NCBI GenBank assembly: GCA_904063045.1
Contig: CAJFCJ010000058.1
Span: 1 to 64,000, forward strand
Length of the DNA stretch: 64,000 bases
Origin: Dimorphilus gyrociliatus
Taxonomy: Eukaryota > Annelida > Polychaeta > Dinophilidae
Direction: 5' to 3'
Position numbers and translations under genes: made by a program. Shown one piece after another: positions 54,801-64,000 of the stretch (position 1 is its first letter; every line of letters starts with the position of its first letter). The notes below the pieces were generated by a model. It saw only the letters and a program-made list of their open reading frames with translations, did not search any database and had not been told where the DNA came from.

Positions 54801-56720
54801 TTTGTACTGTGACAGGCACTTGTTTATATTTTTATTGTTGTTTGTGATTTGGTCTCTTAGCGATTGGATTAAAAGCTAAAAGCTTTTTAAAATAGTTGCT
54901 ATTATATCAAACTGTGTTCCAATTGTAGTGTCCATTAATTTCTTTTCTTTTGGTTAAAGGAAACATTCCACTTTCGTGTAGATAACACCTATCTATTGCA
55001 ACTTGAGAGAAGAAGAGAATAGCAGTGAAGACACAGAATAGTCTGACATGTAAATTTTCTAATTCCAGTGAAAAACAAGATTAGAAGGTTTGGGCAAAGA
55101 ATTTGGCCATTTACCAAATATCGTGGAACACAAATAAAGTACTTGATATCATATTGATCCAATTTTATGTTACGGCATGATATATTAAAAAAGCTTTTTG
55201 CAAAGGTAGATAGATCAATATTGAAGTTATGACTTGATAACTAAAAAAAAGTATTTAAATATTTAAATAGTTTTCCAAAAGTTATTTAACAAATGAATGA
55301 CATTTTTTCTGCGTCAAAAATGTTAAGCATAGAGAACGCTAGGATTCGCACAGAATCATGCATTTGGATAGTTTTTGTCCAATGACAAATCATGAGGAGA
55401 TTTTTCCTCAGAAACAATTATGAAATTAAAAAATTTTCTTGAACAAAAAAAGACAATTGGGAATTGGTCTTTATCTAGGGCACTGTTATATTTTTTTTAT
55501 TAGAATCAATTGCATTATGCCTGATATACTTGTTGTAACAAAAAAAGGTCTGAAATCTTTTATAAGTACAATATGTATTCTTCACAAATAAATACTGTAT
55601 GATCAGAATAAGGATATATACTTTTTCTCTTCCTTTCTCAATATTATTTTAAAATCAAATATGAATTTGATGTCGATTTTTAGGACCGGATTCAGCTTGT
55701 TTTCCCTCATAAGAAGATATGAAATATCATAGCCTATTTCCAAATGGATTATCAACACATCTCCTTTTAATAGGTAATGCTGGTTCTGTCACTGTTGTGT
55801 TGTTTCAAAATTACTAATTCATTAGCTATATATCTTTTTTGGCTATAAATGTCATTGATAACAATGTCTGCAAAACAACTTTGGTTACAATGTATCTATC
55901 AAAATGGGAGATTATATTTGTACATACAGTCTTAATAAAAAATAATTGTTACAGTGGTAATTGTAAAGGTTGATTGCCAAAATTTGTTTATGATCTAGAA
56001 TAATTCATAAGCTATCAGGTATTTGAACACCACCGCTACCACATTATAATTAAGAGTTGGGGTCTGGCAGATTGAATACAGTAACAAAGAGAATGGAATT
56101 GTAAATTACAAGAATTTGCAGATTAATCCAAAGTGGACAAAATTTCTCAACATTTTGCATTCATAAAAATTTCTCCATAACTTGGGTTCACTTAGAAAGA
56201 GTCAATTATCAATTTCCAATATATTATTGTTAAATAAACATAATATTCATTATCAATTGTATTCACTTGTGGCCATATTCTATCATAAAAAACTCGATAG
56301 CTTCAGTTAACAATATAAATATTGGGGTCGAACAGGAACTAGATTGTTGAATTTTGACTACTTACTAGTGTACATTTATAATTCGTAGAGGTAAGTAATA
56401 CAGCACTAATTACCTATTTTTAGTGGCTCTATTTTCTATAATAAGTATGAATATCCTATTACAATTTTTGATAGGTTTTTGGGTTCAAAAGGTCAGTCTT
56501 TAAAACATCTATTTCTATTTTATCTTTAAAAGCTTTAACTAGGTGACACTTGGCCTAAGTTTATTATAGGCAAGTAAAGGCTTTTCTTCTAATGCACTTT
56601 GACGCCTATCCATGTAGCCTTTATATTGGCTTTTGTTTCTCTTCATTCTCATTTTTGTTTATACATAGGTTATTAAACATTAAAACTTAATACGTTGGTT
56701 ACTAAGTTAAATATCTGTAA
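54801..56720. other. Intergenic, nothing recognised
   Basis: 1.9 kb of AT-rich sequence without supported exons or repeats on either strand. I looked for NACHT, RING or death-fold exons upstream of the LRR gene and saw none. Confidence 0.35.
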
Positions 56721-56721
56721 T

Positions 56722-57340
56722 ATACAGTCCCAGACAAAAATATCCATGTATGAAAGAAAAACAAATGTTTTCGATAAAACAAATCCAACAGTTACTTATT
56801 AATCCTGTAGTCTTTGTTAATAAACTGCTAAACTCTTCCTACATACAAATGTTTTACATAATCTTTATTGTTAATATTAATTTTTTCTACTTCCTCCCAT
56901 ATTTTATCCCATAGATGATTAAGTGTTTGGGAATGATGAATTTCATACACTTTTTGTTTCAAATAACCCAATAAATTTTCTACAGGGTTGTGGTCTGATG
57001 AGTAAGAAAGCCAACCGATCAAGGACAATTCCATTCGCCTCCAGAGTAACTGATGTTACTGGTGTTACACTGGCAGTGTGTGGTAGTGCATTATCCCGCT
57101 GCCAGATGAAGTCTTCACCAAATTATGCCTCAACATCTGAAAAATTGTTCTCTGAACATATTCAGAGTAATATTCTCCAGATAAGTGTCCGAATACTATC
57201 ATCCCTCCACCAAAAGGAAAGCTTATACCTAGAGAGTCTTGCTCTATCATCTAACTGCCATGTTAGCAGATCACCCAGACTATCAAGAAAAAATTACTAT
57301 AATAATAACTTGGTGCTGAATCCATCCACCTAGCACAGCT
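56722..57340 (-). mobile_element. Tc1-like element, decayed copy 3
   Basis: The terminus ATATACAGTCCCAGACAAAA is at ~56721. The minus-strand transposase is in fragments: 56828-57034 (SSDHNPVENLLGYLKQKV, the final catalytic block with Glu) and 57065-57250 (GGGMIVFGHLSGEYYSEYVQ, the central block). Frames are broken and the 5' half and opposite end are missing. Confidence 0.75.
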
Positions 57341-57394
57341 ATTCTGGTACATCTTGAACATCTGTACCTGGATGGAAATAAATTTGGTATAATT

Positions 57395-57682
57395 ATGTCG
57401 AAAGACATATTTGCTTATATAAAAATCCATTGCCCAAAATTAAAAGTACTCTCTTTTTATGACTGCCCATTGGATGAGCATTATGGCTTCAATGTTGTCG
57501 ATGCAATTGGCAGTAATGTTAGCCTGAAAAATTTGAGTTCTTCGATAAAACCATTATGTATGAATAAATTTTCTGTTGAAACAGCTTCTGACTTACCTTT
57601 AAAGCTTCTTATTTTTGCTCCAAATGCCAGAAATTCGTTGTGCACAATCCCGGACGATCAGACCCTTGTTGTTGATACCTAA
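57395..57682 (+). pseudogene. Short LRR-like fragment
   Basis: IHCPKLKVLSFYDCPLDEHY and VVDAIGSNVSLKNL resemble one or two LRRs (CPKLKVLSF..C.L). There is no start context or neighbouring exon. It may be a stranded piece of an LRR gene, or chance. Confidence 0.25.
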
Positions 57683-58631
57683 AGCATAAACAACTGAAAT
57701 TGTATAAAAACTAGGTCATAGGTAGTAACAGTCATTCAGTCCTGAATCAACCTTCTTAGAGAACTGGTCCAGTATCACTTTAGAACAAGATATTGGAGAA
57801 ATGGCTGCTTTTTGGTGTTTTACCCTGAACCTAACCCAACAGTCGACGAGAGCAAACGTATGAAGAGATTAAAAAACACTTATTTCATAATTATTCTCCT
57901 CTTTATGGATTTCTGAAGCTTTTTATGATGCTATGTTCATGCTACATTATTTGCCGCTGCACCCATTATCAGATTTCACCCTCACTAGATCAATAATGGT
58001 TGTTTAGGATGGGTCTGTTAGAAAAGGGCCCACTTTTTGATGTTTTAAAAACTATATGAACTGAAAAATATTAAAATGAATATTTTCTTAACCCTAGAAA
58101 TGCCCAAAACCTTACCCTAAACTTTAGCCTATTGGGCCTACTCTCCCCCCAATCCCGTTTAGGATTCCCCAATGATGTTAGAGTTATGGAATAGAGTGAA
58201 GCTAACAACCTTTCTAACAATATTACTGCTGCTATTCTCATTCTATTAAATGTTGAAACTGTGGATGGACAAGACTGTACAATTTATGGTCACCTAATTC
58301 ATCTTAATTTATTTAGAGCATTAACTTTCAACAAATTTCCGATTTTTACTTTAAAAGAATGATTCTGACGGTCCATTGAATAGTCCCTATGGACTTAATT
58401 CAATGCAAGGTGTCACATCTTTGGATATCATCTTCTGTCGACCAAGCCGGCCAGCTAATAAAAATATAGAAAACATTTTTATACTTGCCAAGTATTTAGC
58501 AGAATATACAATTGTTTTAGTAGTCATGGAAACAAGTATTCTTTTTTTTAGTTAGAAAATTAATTTCTTTGATCTATGATATGTGCTTGTTTTGATGGAG
58601 AAAAGAGATTAGCGTTTTAATTCCGTCTCCC

Positions 58632-58672
<41 letters not shown>

Positions 58673-58971
58673 CGCTCTTTCTTCTTTTATGGAATTGGAC
58701 AGAAAATACAAAATTCATGTGGTGGCTTTTTTAGGTTAAAGTGTACTCTAGAAATAGTTCGTATATTCTATATTTTTAAAAAAACTCATATTTCAATTAA
58801 GTAATCAATGATTATATCCTCTCAGGACAATCAATAATTTCTCTCCTTTTGCTTTTAGATTCCTTTTATTTCTGTCCAACTTGAACACTCTTTTCCTTCT
58901 TTCTCCCTTTCTCTTTCTCTCTCTGTCACAAGCATACAACTTGTAGATTGGTAAATGACATATGACATAAC
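57683..58971. other. Intergenic with microsatellite and MITE trace
   Basis: A (CT)n microsatellite lies at ~58626-58668 and a smaller one at ~58911-58925. TTTTACCCTGAACCTAACCC at ~57819 and CTTACCCTAAACTTTAGCC at ~58111 are worn TTAGGG-core repeat traces on the minus strand. No gene seen. Confidence 0.5.
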
Positions 58972-60026
58972 ATGAACAATCAAACAACTATCAATCATAC
59001 TTTTCATCATCCAATTTCTAATCCTCTACGGTCATTTATAGTTGGAATTCCATTATTTTTCACTTTTATTTCAACAATTTCAGCTCTAACATTTCTTCCT
59101 ACTGTTAAAGGTATCCCTAAAGTATCAAAAATGCTGATAATAAATATATCAATAGCTGATTCTTTAACAAATGTTTCATCTCTACTGACATCATTTATCA
59201 CTTCTATAAATGAAAAATTTATCTTCGGATTTGTATATTGCCAAATTATTGGTGTAATCGTATCTACAAGTGCTTTAAGTTCACTATGGACAATAGCATT
59301 GATATCAATTGATCGCTACCTTGCTGTAAATATACCTGGCAGGTGAGTACTTGTATTAATAAAAACAAAAAAAAGGAAAATTTGTTCTTGTTTTATAGAT
59401 ATAAAAGTATTATAACTTTGAAAAGAATGAAAATTGCAGTTGGTTTTTGTTGGCTAATATTTTGCTGTCAAAGTTGTTTACCTTTTATAAAAATTGTTAA
59501 CTTTTACTTTTACAGTTTTCTTGAAAATGAATTAATATGTTCACCACCAATTAAACCAACTATACAGACATTAATCTATATGATTATTGGGCCGATCTTA
59601 TCAGCTGGAATTATTTTATTATCATCATTCAAAATTATTTTATGCCTAAGAAAACAAAATTTAAAGATAAATTATTCAAATTCAAATTCAAATCAACAGA
59701 AAAATATTTCAAAAAGAAATATTAGAGTAATTAAACTTTTAATATTAACATTTACAACTTTTTATGTACTTTGGATGCCATTTAATGTTTGTGTTATTGG
59801 AGCAATTTTTAGTACAGAATTTAGAAAACACACTCAAATATTCAGTTTTATATTTTTGTGGATAGCATCTTTCAATGGTATGGCCAATACTTTAATATAT
59901 ACATATATATTTCCTGGGTTGAGGGCTAAATTTTTAAACATAATAAACACTATAACATTTAAAAAAGTTATTAATAGTTTTATAGAAGATGGAAATGAAA
60001 CATCTACAGTTCATACTATACAATAA
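58972..60026 (+). CDS. Class A GPCR with one intron
   Basis: Exons 58972-59342 and 59399-60026 (intron 56 bp, GTGAGT...TTATAG, phase 2; the Arg codon after DRYLAVNIPG is split); 332 aa. The N-terminus has NQT and NHT glycosylation sites. TM2 is SIADSLTN (conserved Asp). TM3 ends with an intact ISIDRYLAV. ECL2 has LICSPPIKP (Cys). TM6 reads FTTFYVLWMPFNVCVIG, where Met replaces Leu in WxP and the Cys is missing. TM7 is MANTLIYTYIFPGLRAKF (NTLIY for NPxxY). An intron right after the DRY segment is common in amine/opsin-like class A genes. Ligand unknown. Confidence 0.85.
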
Positions 60027-60573
60027 AATCCAGATATTTCTTGTTGGCAAGATTCCAAGAATTAATTAACAATATATCAATTATTACTATTTTTTTGCCA
60101 TTATTGTATTGTAAAAGTATACTCTGTTTCAGTAATCCTTATACACAACAAATAAAACAGCTAAAGCTGGATTTGCAAAAGAGATAGGATTAACAAAATC
60201 ATATTATCAAGGTTTTTTTAAGAGACATAGAGAGAAAATTAATGGTCTTAGATCTTTTGATCTTTTTAGTAAGTTAAAAACTTTCATAATTTATAAAAGA
60301 AAGACTACCAAGAAAAGAGAAAAGTGGTAATCATCTTTAATATACTATTTTTATGTTGTATTATTTTTTATAAAGTAAAATATTTAAATGGTATGATCAA
60401 TTATTTTGTTTAAAAATCACATGATATTTTGACAATTTACCTCAACATTTTTGCAAAATTTGCACTTTGATTTCAAGATTAGTTATAACATTTGTTCCAC
60501 ACGTGATTATATTGGTATGACTTATTAGTTAATTAGAATACAGCAACCGTTTGATACGGTTACATACAGTAAA
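60027..60573. other. Intergenic
   Basis: An open run at ~60160-60330 (AKAGFAKEIGLTKSYYQGFF, RHREKINGLRSFDLFS) might be a transposase helix-turn-helix remnant. Too little to name. Confidence 0.3.
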
Positions 60574-60931
60574 TTAAATAGTTTTGTAATCGTAGAAGAA
60601 CCGATCTTCAACACCTTGAACAAATTGAAATTCAATTGAAACTGATCTATATCCTGGATTGAATAGTCCTAATTGTAATTCATCTCCAATTTCAATATCG
60701 TCTTTTGATAAATTTAAATTGTTGATGCTATTATTTCTATCAATTACTTGACTACCAAATCTTCTTTCTTTTAAATGTTTACATATTGAAAATAATTCAC
60801 CTATTTAAAAATATAAGATATTGGTTTAAATTAATAATAAATTATTATTATTTTTAAACACATTTCATATCTTCGACTTGTAAATCTATCAGTTACAATT
60901 GGATGGTTGTGACCTTCATCAAAATCAAATC
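60574..60931 (-). CDS. Two 3' exons of an unidentified gene
   Basis: Exon 60860-60931 (after acceptor TTAACCAG: FDFDEGHNHPIVTDRFTSR) and exon 60574-60800 (after acceptor TTAAATAG: FSICKHLKERRFGSQVIDRN, DDIEIGDELQLGLFNPGYR, ending FFYDYKTI and stop) join in frame with a GT donor. The alternating hydrophobic pattern suggests a beta-rich extracellular domain. I find no upstream start between 60.93 and 61.6 kb. Either the gene has lost its 5' end or its first exons are too short to see. Confidence 0.35.
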
Positions 60932-61669
60932 CTGGTTAATCATCATTTGTAAGCTCTACATACTTTCAGCAAAGCTGCTAAAGCTGTTTTAATTTCTTTG
61001 AGTAATAAAGATTACATCTAATGAACGTCTTATCATTAAATGCAACCCAATTTTTAATAAATTTAAAGAAAAATTTATAAAAATTTTCTGTAACTTGCAA
61101 TGTGACACAAATTTCTTATTTTTATGGTATCTTTTTATTGTTAAAGGCCACTGACTTATCTTGTTTGCTCAATAGACTTGATACTAATATGTTTTAGGAA
61201 ATTCTCGGGCTAAGCACATTTAGTGTTTGTTAAAGATTAAGTGATTAATCTTAAAAAAATTACAATTTTACTCATAATAATCGATATTCAGTTGTCAAAG
61301 AGTTATATGAAAAAAAAGATCATTATGAAATCATAAGCTCTAGAGAAAGAGAAGAGGGACACTGCAAAAAGTTGGACCAGATTTCTAAACAATGATTCAC
61401 TATTTACACTCAAGCAGAAAAAATGCATACTTCAACGTTTTGATTGTGATACTGCTGTTTATCAGAAATAATTTAATAATTTCTAAATATAAGGAAATTG
61501 TTTAATCCTGACAATCAATCATTCTATAACTCATGTGTTAACCAACCAAGACACTCAGTCTTTCAAACAATCTCTCTTTAAGTAAGTTAAATCATCAAGA
61601 AATGGATATAACTAAACTGTAACCTTGTTTTTTCAGCAATAATTTATAATTGTCTTAAATATAAAGATA
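60932..61669. other. Intergenic, leader of the NACHT-LRR gene
   Basis: A probable 5'UTR intron of the next gene runs from CTTTAA|GTAAGT (~61578) to TTTTTTCAG (~61636). Confidence 0.4.
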
Positions 61670-64000
61670 ATGATAAATTCTTTATTGAAATATTATGAAA
61701 AGAAGATAAAAGATGTTTTAGAAAATGATCAACTATTTAATAAGATATTACAAGAAAGCTTTAACTCAAATTTTTCTAATTATCATTTTGATGATACTCT
61801 ACAATTTTTGAACATTTTAGAAAATTTAAAATGTCATGATAAAAAATATTCTGAACTTGGAAACTTGATTAAAAATACATGGTCGAATATTATTGATGAA
61901 AGAAAAATTTATGCTCAAATACATTGGGAAACTTGCCAAAAGTGTCCTCTTAGTTATAATAAAAGTTTTAATATCAGATTTAACGATACAACAACACCAG
62001 TTCAACTTTTATCTACAAAATGTGATAACAGTCAAAAAAATGTTGGTATTTATTTTCACATTGAGCAATTCTTAAGGTTTATAAGGTCCAATTGCCAAAA
62101 AATATTGATTTATGGTGATGAAGGTGTTGGTAAAACGTTCTACTCAATGCAGCTCCTCTCCTTATGGTGTCATAGTAAAGAAATATTTTTACAAGATTAT
62201 TTGATTCTATATATAAACCTTGATGAAATTGAAGACACGAACTCTTGTTCATTTCAAGAAATATTATTCAAGAAAAACTTTGGTAAACATTCAAAAATCT
62301 CTTTTGAATTATTTAAATATTTTTTATCTGATGAATGTAAAGAAAAAGAATCATTTGGAAAAATTCTATTAATTCTTGATGGAGCTGATCAATTAAAGTG
62401 TAAAACATCATCTGAATTTTATAAAATGATATTTTTGGCTAAAACAAAACAACATTTTCCCATAATTGTTTCATCAAGACTTTGGAAAGTTAAACATGTC
62501 CTGGATACTTACAATAGCACATTTGAATTAAAAGGATTTAATGAAGGACAAATCTTTTTGTTTTTCAAAAAATGTCTTCTAGAATCTAATGTTTTCATTC
62601 AAAATACTGAAGATATTAACCTAAATTATTTATCACATGAAACTATAAAGCAAAAGGAAAAGGAAGAGTTCAATCAACTATCAATTCTCTTAAATAATAG
62701 AAATAATCTCTTGTATTGTTGTAAAAATCCTTTAATTGCATATTTGGTATTTGTAATTTGGAAAGAACAGAAATATTTTAATATGATTTTCAGTAAATTT
62801 GAAATATTTCAAATTATTACAACCCTATTTTTAAAAACTAAAAGGATAAGTAAGGGAAAGTTTTGTCATTATTTCAACTATTTAACCCAATTAGCTTTCA
62901 ATGATGTTTTTCAAATTAAATCAACAATGTGGATAAACTCTAAAGTGGATACTTTAAAAATCTATCAAAAATTTCATTGGTTTCTTCTTCCTCCTTCCAA
63001 TAATAAATCAGCTATGAACATTGAATTTTCTCATAGACAATTTAAGGAATATTTTGCAGCAAAGTTTATTGTTGATGCTTATCTTTACAATAATCATTCT
63101 ATAAATTATAAAAAAATTCAACTCATTGAATCAACGATTGGCAATACGGAAAATTTGTTAATTTTTACAAATGTTTTCTCATTTGTCCTTGGCATTGATT
63201 GTGATGTTTTTACAAAATTATTAGCCATTAGACACGATATTTTATCTACTGTTGACATAAATAAAAAGCTTTATAACTATATAATGGATAACTCTACTAC
63301 TGCAATTGAATTATCTGAAATGAGACTACCAATAGAAATTTGGAAGTTAATTCTATATTACTCGAAAAAAGATATCAAAAAGATTAAGTTAACAGATGTA
63401 AAAGTCGATGTTTCAAGTTTTCTTGAAATTGCTGGACAATTTCTAACAAATTCTCTGTCAATACTGGAAATATATGATTTTGATATTCATTCTTCATCAA
63501 TAGAACAACTCTTTGAAACGATTATGGAAAAATTTACAAATTTACAAATTTTAAAGATAAAAAATAACAATTTTCAAAATTCAAAAAAACACATTCAATT
63601 GAATATTAAATCAAATAGTTTACAAGAGTTCTATCTAAAAAATTGCAATTTACAATTGACTAAACTGGCAATTAATTGTTCAAATCTAAGAATATGTAAA
63701 CTGGTAAAAGTTTGCACATTTTTGAATTCTTCTAATTTTAACTTTGTACAATTTATTGGAAATCATTTTTTAAAATTACAAGAATTAAATATTTCTGGAA
63801 TTTCTTTAAAAAAAGATATTGGAAATTTTTTTTTTAAAATATTGAATACATTTTCAATATCATTAACATCATTAAAATGTAATAATTGTGATATTATTGC
63901 ACAGTCTCATCATGTAGCAATGTTTATGAGTAAATATGACAAGTTAATTACATTTGAAATGAAGGGAAATGAATTAATTGGAATAAATCTAGATGACTTT
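61670..64000 (+). CDS. NACHT-LRR (NLR-type) receptor, 3' end outside the window
   Basis: The frame is open from ATG 61670 to the window end (777 codons; frame checked at the Walker motifs, at 63302 and at the end). Residues 1-~110 are helical with no Cys/His finger, a possible death-fold-like leader. The NACHT domain has Walker A GDEGVGKTF (~149-157), Walker B ILLILDGADQL (~232-242; Gln where the second acidic pair usually has Glu) and the sensor-like IIVSSRLWKVK, then ELKGFNEGQIFLFF (winged-helix side). IEFSHRQFKEYFAAKFIV marks the conserved end of the helical region. LRRs start around residue 560 (KKIKLTDVK-type, then LEIYDFDIHS, LQELNISGI, LKCNNCDII). NLRs are cytosolic sensors that oligomerise on ligand recognition. 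The intronless layout so far and shared LRR style tie it to the LRR genes at 23.7 and 53.5 kb. Confidence 0.88.
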   Translation, partial: MINSLLKYYEKKIKDVLENDQLFNKILQESFNSNFSNYHFDDTLQFLNILENLKCHDKKYSELGNLIKNTWSNIIDERKIYAQIHWETCQKCPLSYNKSFNIRFNDTTTPVQLLSTKCDNSQKNVGIYFHIEQFLRFIRSNCQKILIYGDEGVGKTFYSMQLLSLWCHSKEIFLQDYLILYINLDEIEDTNSCSFQEILFKKNFGKHSKISFELFKYFLSDECKEKESFGKILLILDGADQLKCKTSSEFYKMIFLAKTKQHFPIIVSSRLWKVKHVLDTYNSTFELKGFNEGQIFLFFKKCLLESNVFIQNTEDINLNYLSHETIKQKEKEEFNQLSILLNNRNNLLYCCKNPLIAYLVFVIWKEQKYFNMIFSKFEIFQIITTLFLKTKRISKGKFCHYFNYLTQLAFNDVFQIKSTMWINSKVDTLKIYQKFHWFLLPPSNNKSAMNIEFSHRQFKEYFAAKFIVDAYLYNNHSINYKKIQLIESTIGNTENLLIFTNVFSFVLGIDCDVFTKLLAIRHDILSTVDINKKLYNYIMDNSTTAIELSEMRLPIEIWKLILYYSKKDIKKIKLTDVKVDVSSFLEIAGQFLTNSLSILEIYDFDIHSSSIEQLFETIMEKFTNLQILKIKNNNFQNSKKHIQLNIKSNSLQEFYLKNCNLQLTKLAINCSNLRICKLVKVCTFLNSSNFNFVQFIGNHFLKLQELNISGISLKKDIGNFFFKILNTFSISLTSLKCNNCDIIAQSHHVAMFMSKYDKLITFEMKGNELIGINLDDF

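Noticed and set aside
1-64000. tRNA, rRNA or other structured RNA genes
   Set aside because: Scanning by eye for tRNA A/B boxes, rRNA cores and strong hairpins gave nothing I could support; a covariance-model search would be decisive.

Overview
The window is nuclear DNA from an invertebrate animal. It is very AT-rich, its genes have short introns (about 55-100 bp, GT...AG), and it carries animal-only families: an innexin, class A GPCRs, PAN/apple, trefoil, F5/8C, SRCR and LDLa secreted proteins, a TRIM-type RING protein and a NACHT-LRR receptor. The innexin together with an acetylcholine-binding-protein-like gene points to a lophotrochozoan (mollusc/annelid-like). I cannot name the species.

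Layout. 0-7 kb: Tc1 remnant; secreted PAN-trefoil-F5/8C-like gene; small secreted lamin-tail-like protein cut off next to a decayed Mutator-like (MULE) element. 7.6-12.4 kb: a peptide-receptor-like GPCR, then a nearly complete MULE. 13-19 kb: second Tc1 remnant, a soluble acetylcholine-binding-protein-like gene, and a decayed copy of the PAN-trefoil gene. 19.5-25.3 kb: an unidentified multi-pass membrane protein, an innexin, and a RING/B-box/coiled-coil protein whose C-terminus is made of NLR-type leucine-rich repeats. 25.8-35 kb: a non-autonomous element ending in inverted arrays of a 16-base motif, a broken SRCR-like gene, a two-PAN secreted protein, two decayed ITIH-type fragments inside an old segmental duplication, and a VWA-domain secreted protein. 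35.8-47.8 kb: a run of secreted multidomain genes (galactose-binding/F5-8C-like, SRCR/lectin/LDLa, Caspr-type fibrinogen-like) with an intronless dihydrodiol dehydrogenase among them. 49-60 kb: two more GPCRs, BEL/Pao retroelement debris, an LRR-only protein and a third Tc1 remnant. 61.7 kb to the end: the start of a NACHT-LRR receptor, open at the window edge.

Two themes link the genes. First, many encode secreted, cysteine-rich, lectin-like or adhesive proteins, and several end in the same degenerate F5/8C module. Second, three or four loci (TRIM-LRR, LRR-only, a loose LRR exon, NACHT-LRR) use the same style of LRR, which suggests an innate-immunity repertoire built by shuffling one LRR type. 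Mobile elements make up much of the rest. Three MULE-type elements have termini built from different short tandem motifs, and a MITE family carries a TTAGGG-like core with terminal repeats that match within a copy but differ between copies.

Spliced models were built by hand from frame and splice-site agreement. Where I say phases agree, I checked the arithmetic. Domain names without a recognisable motif are inferences.
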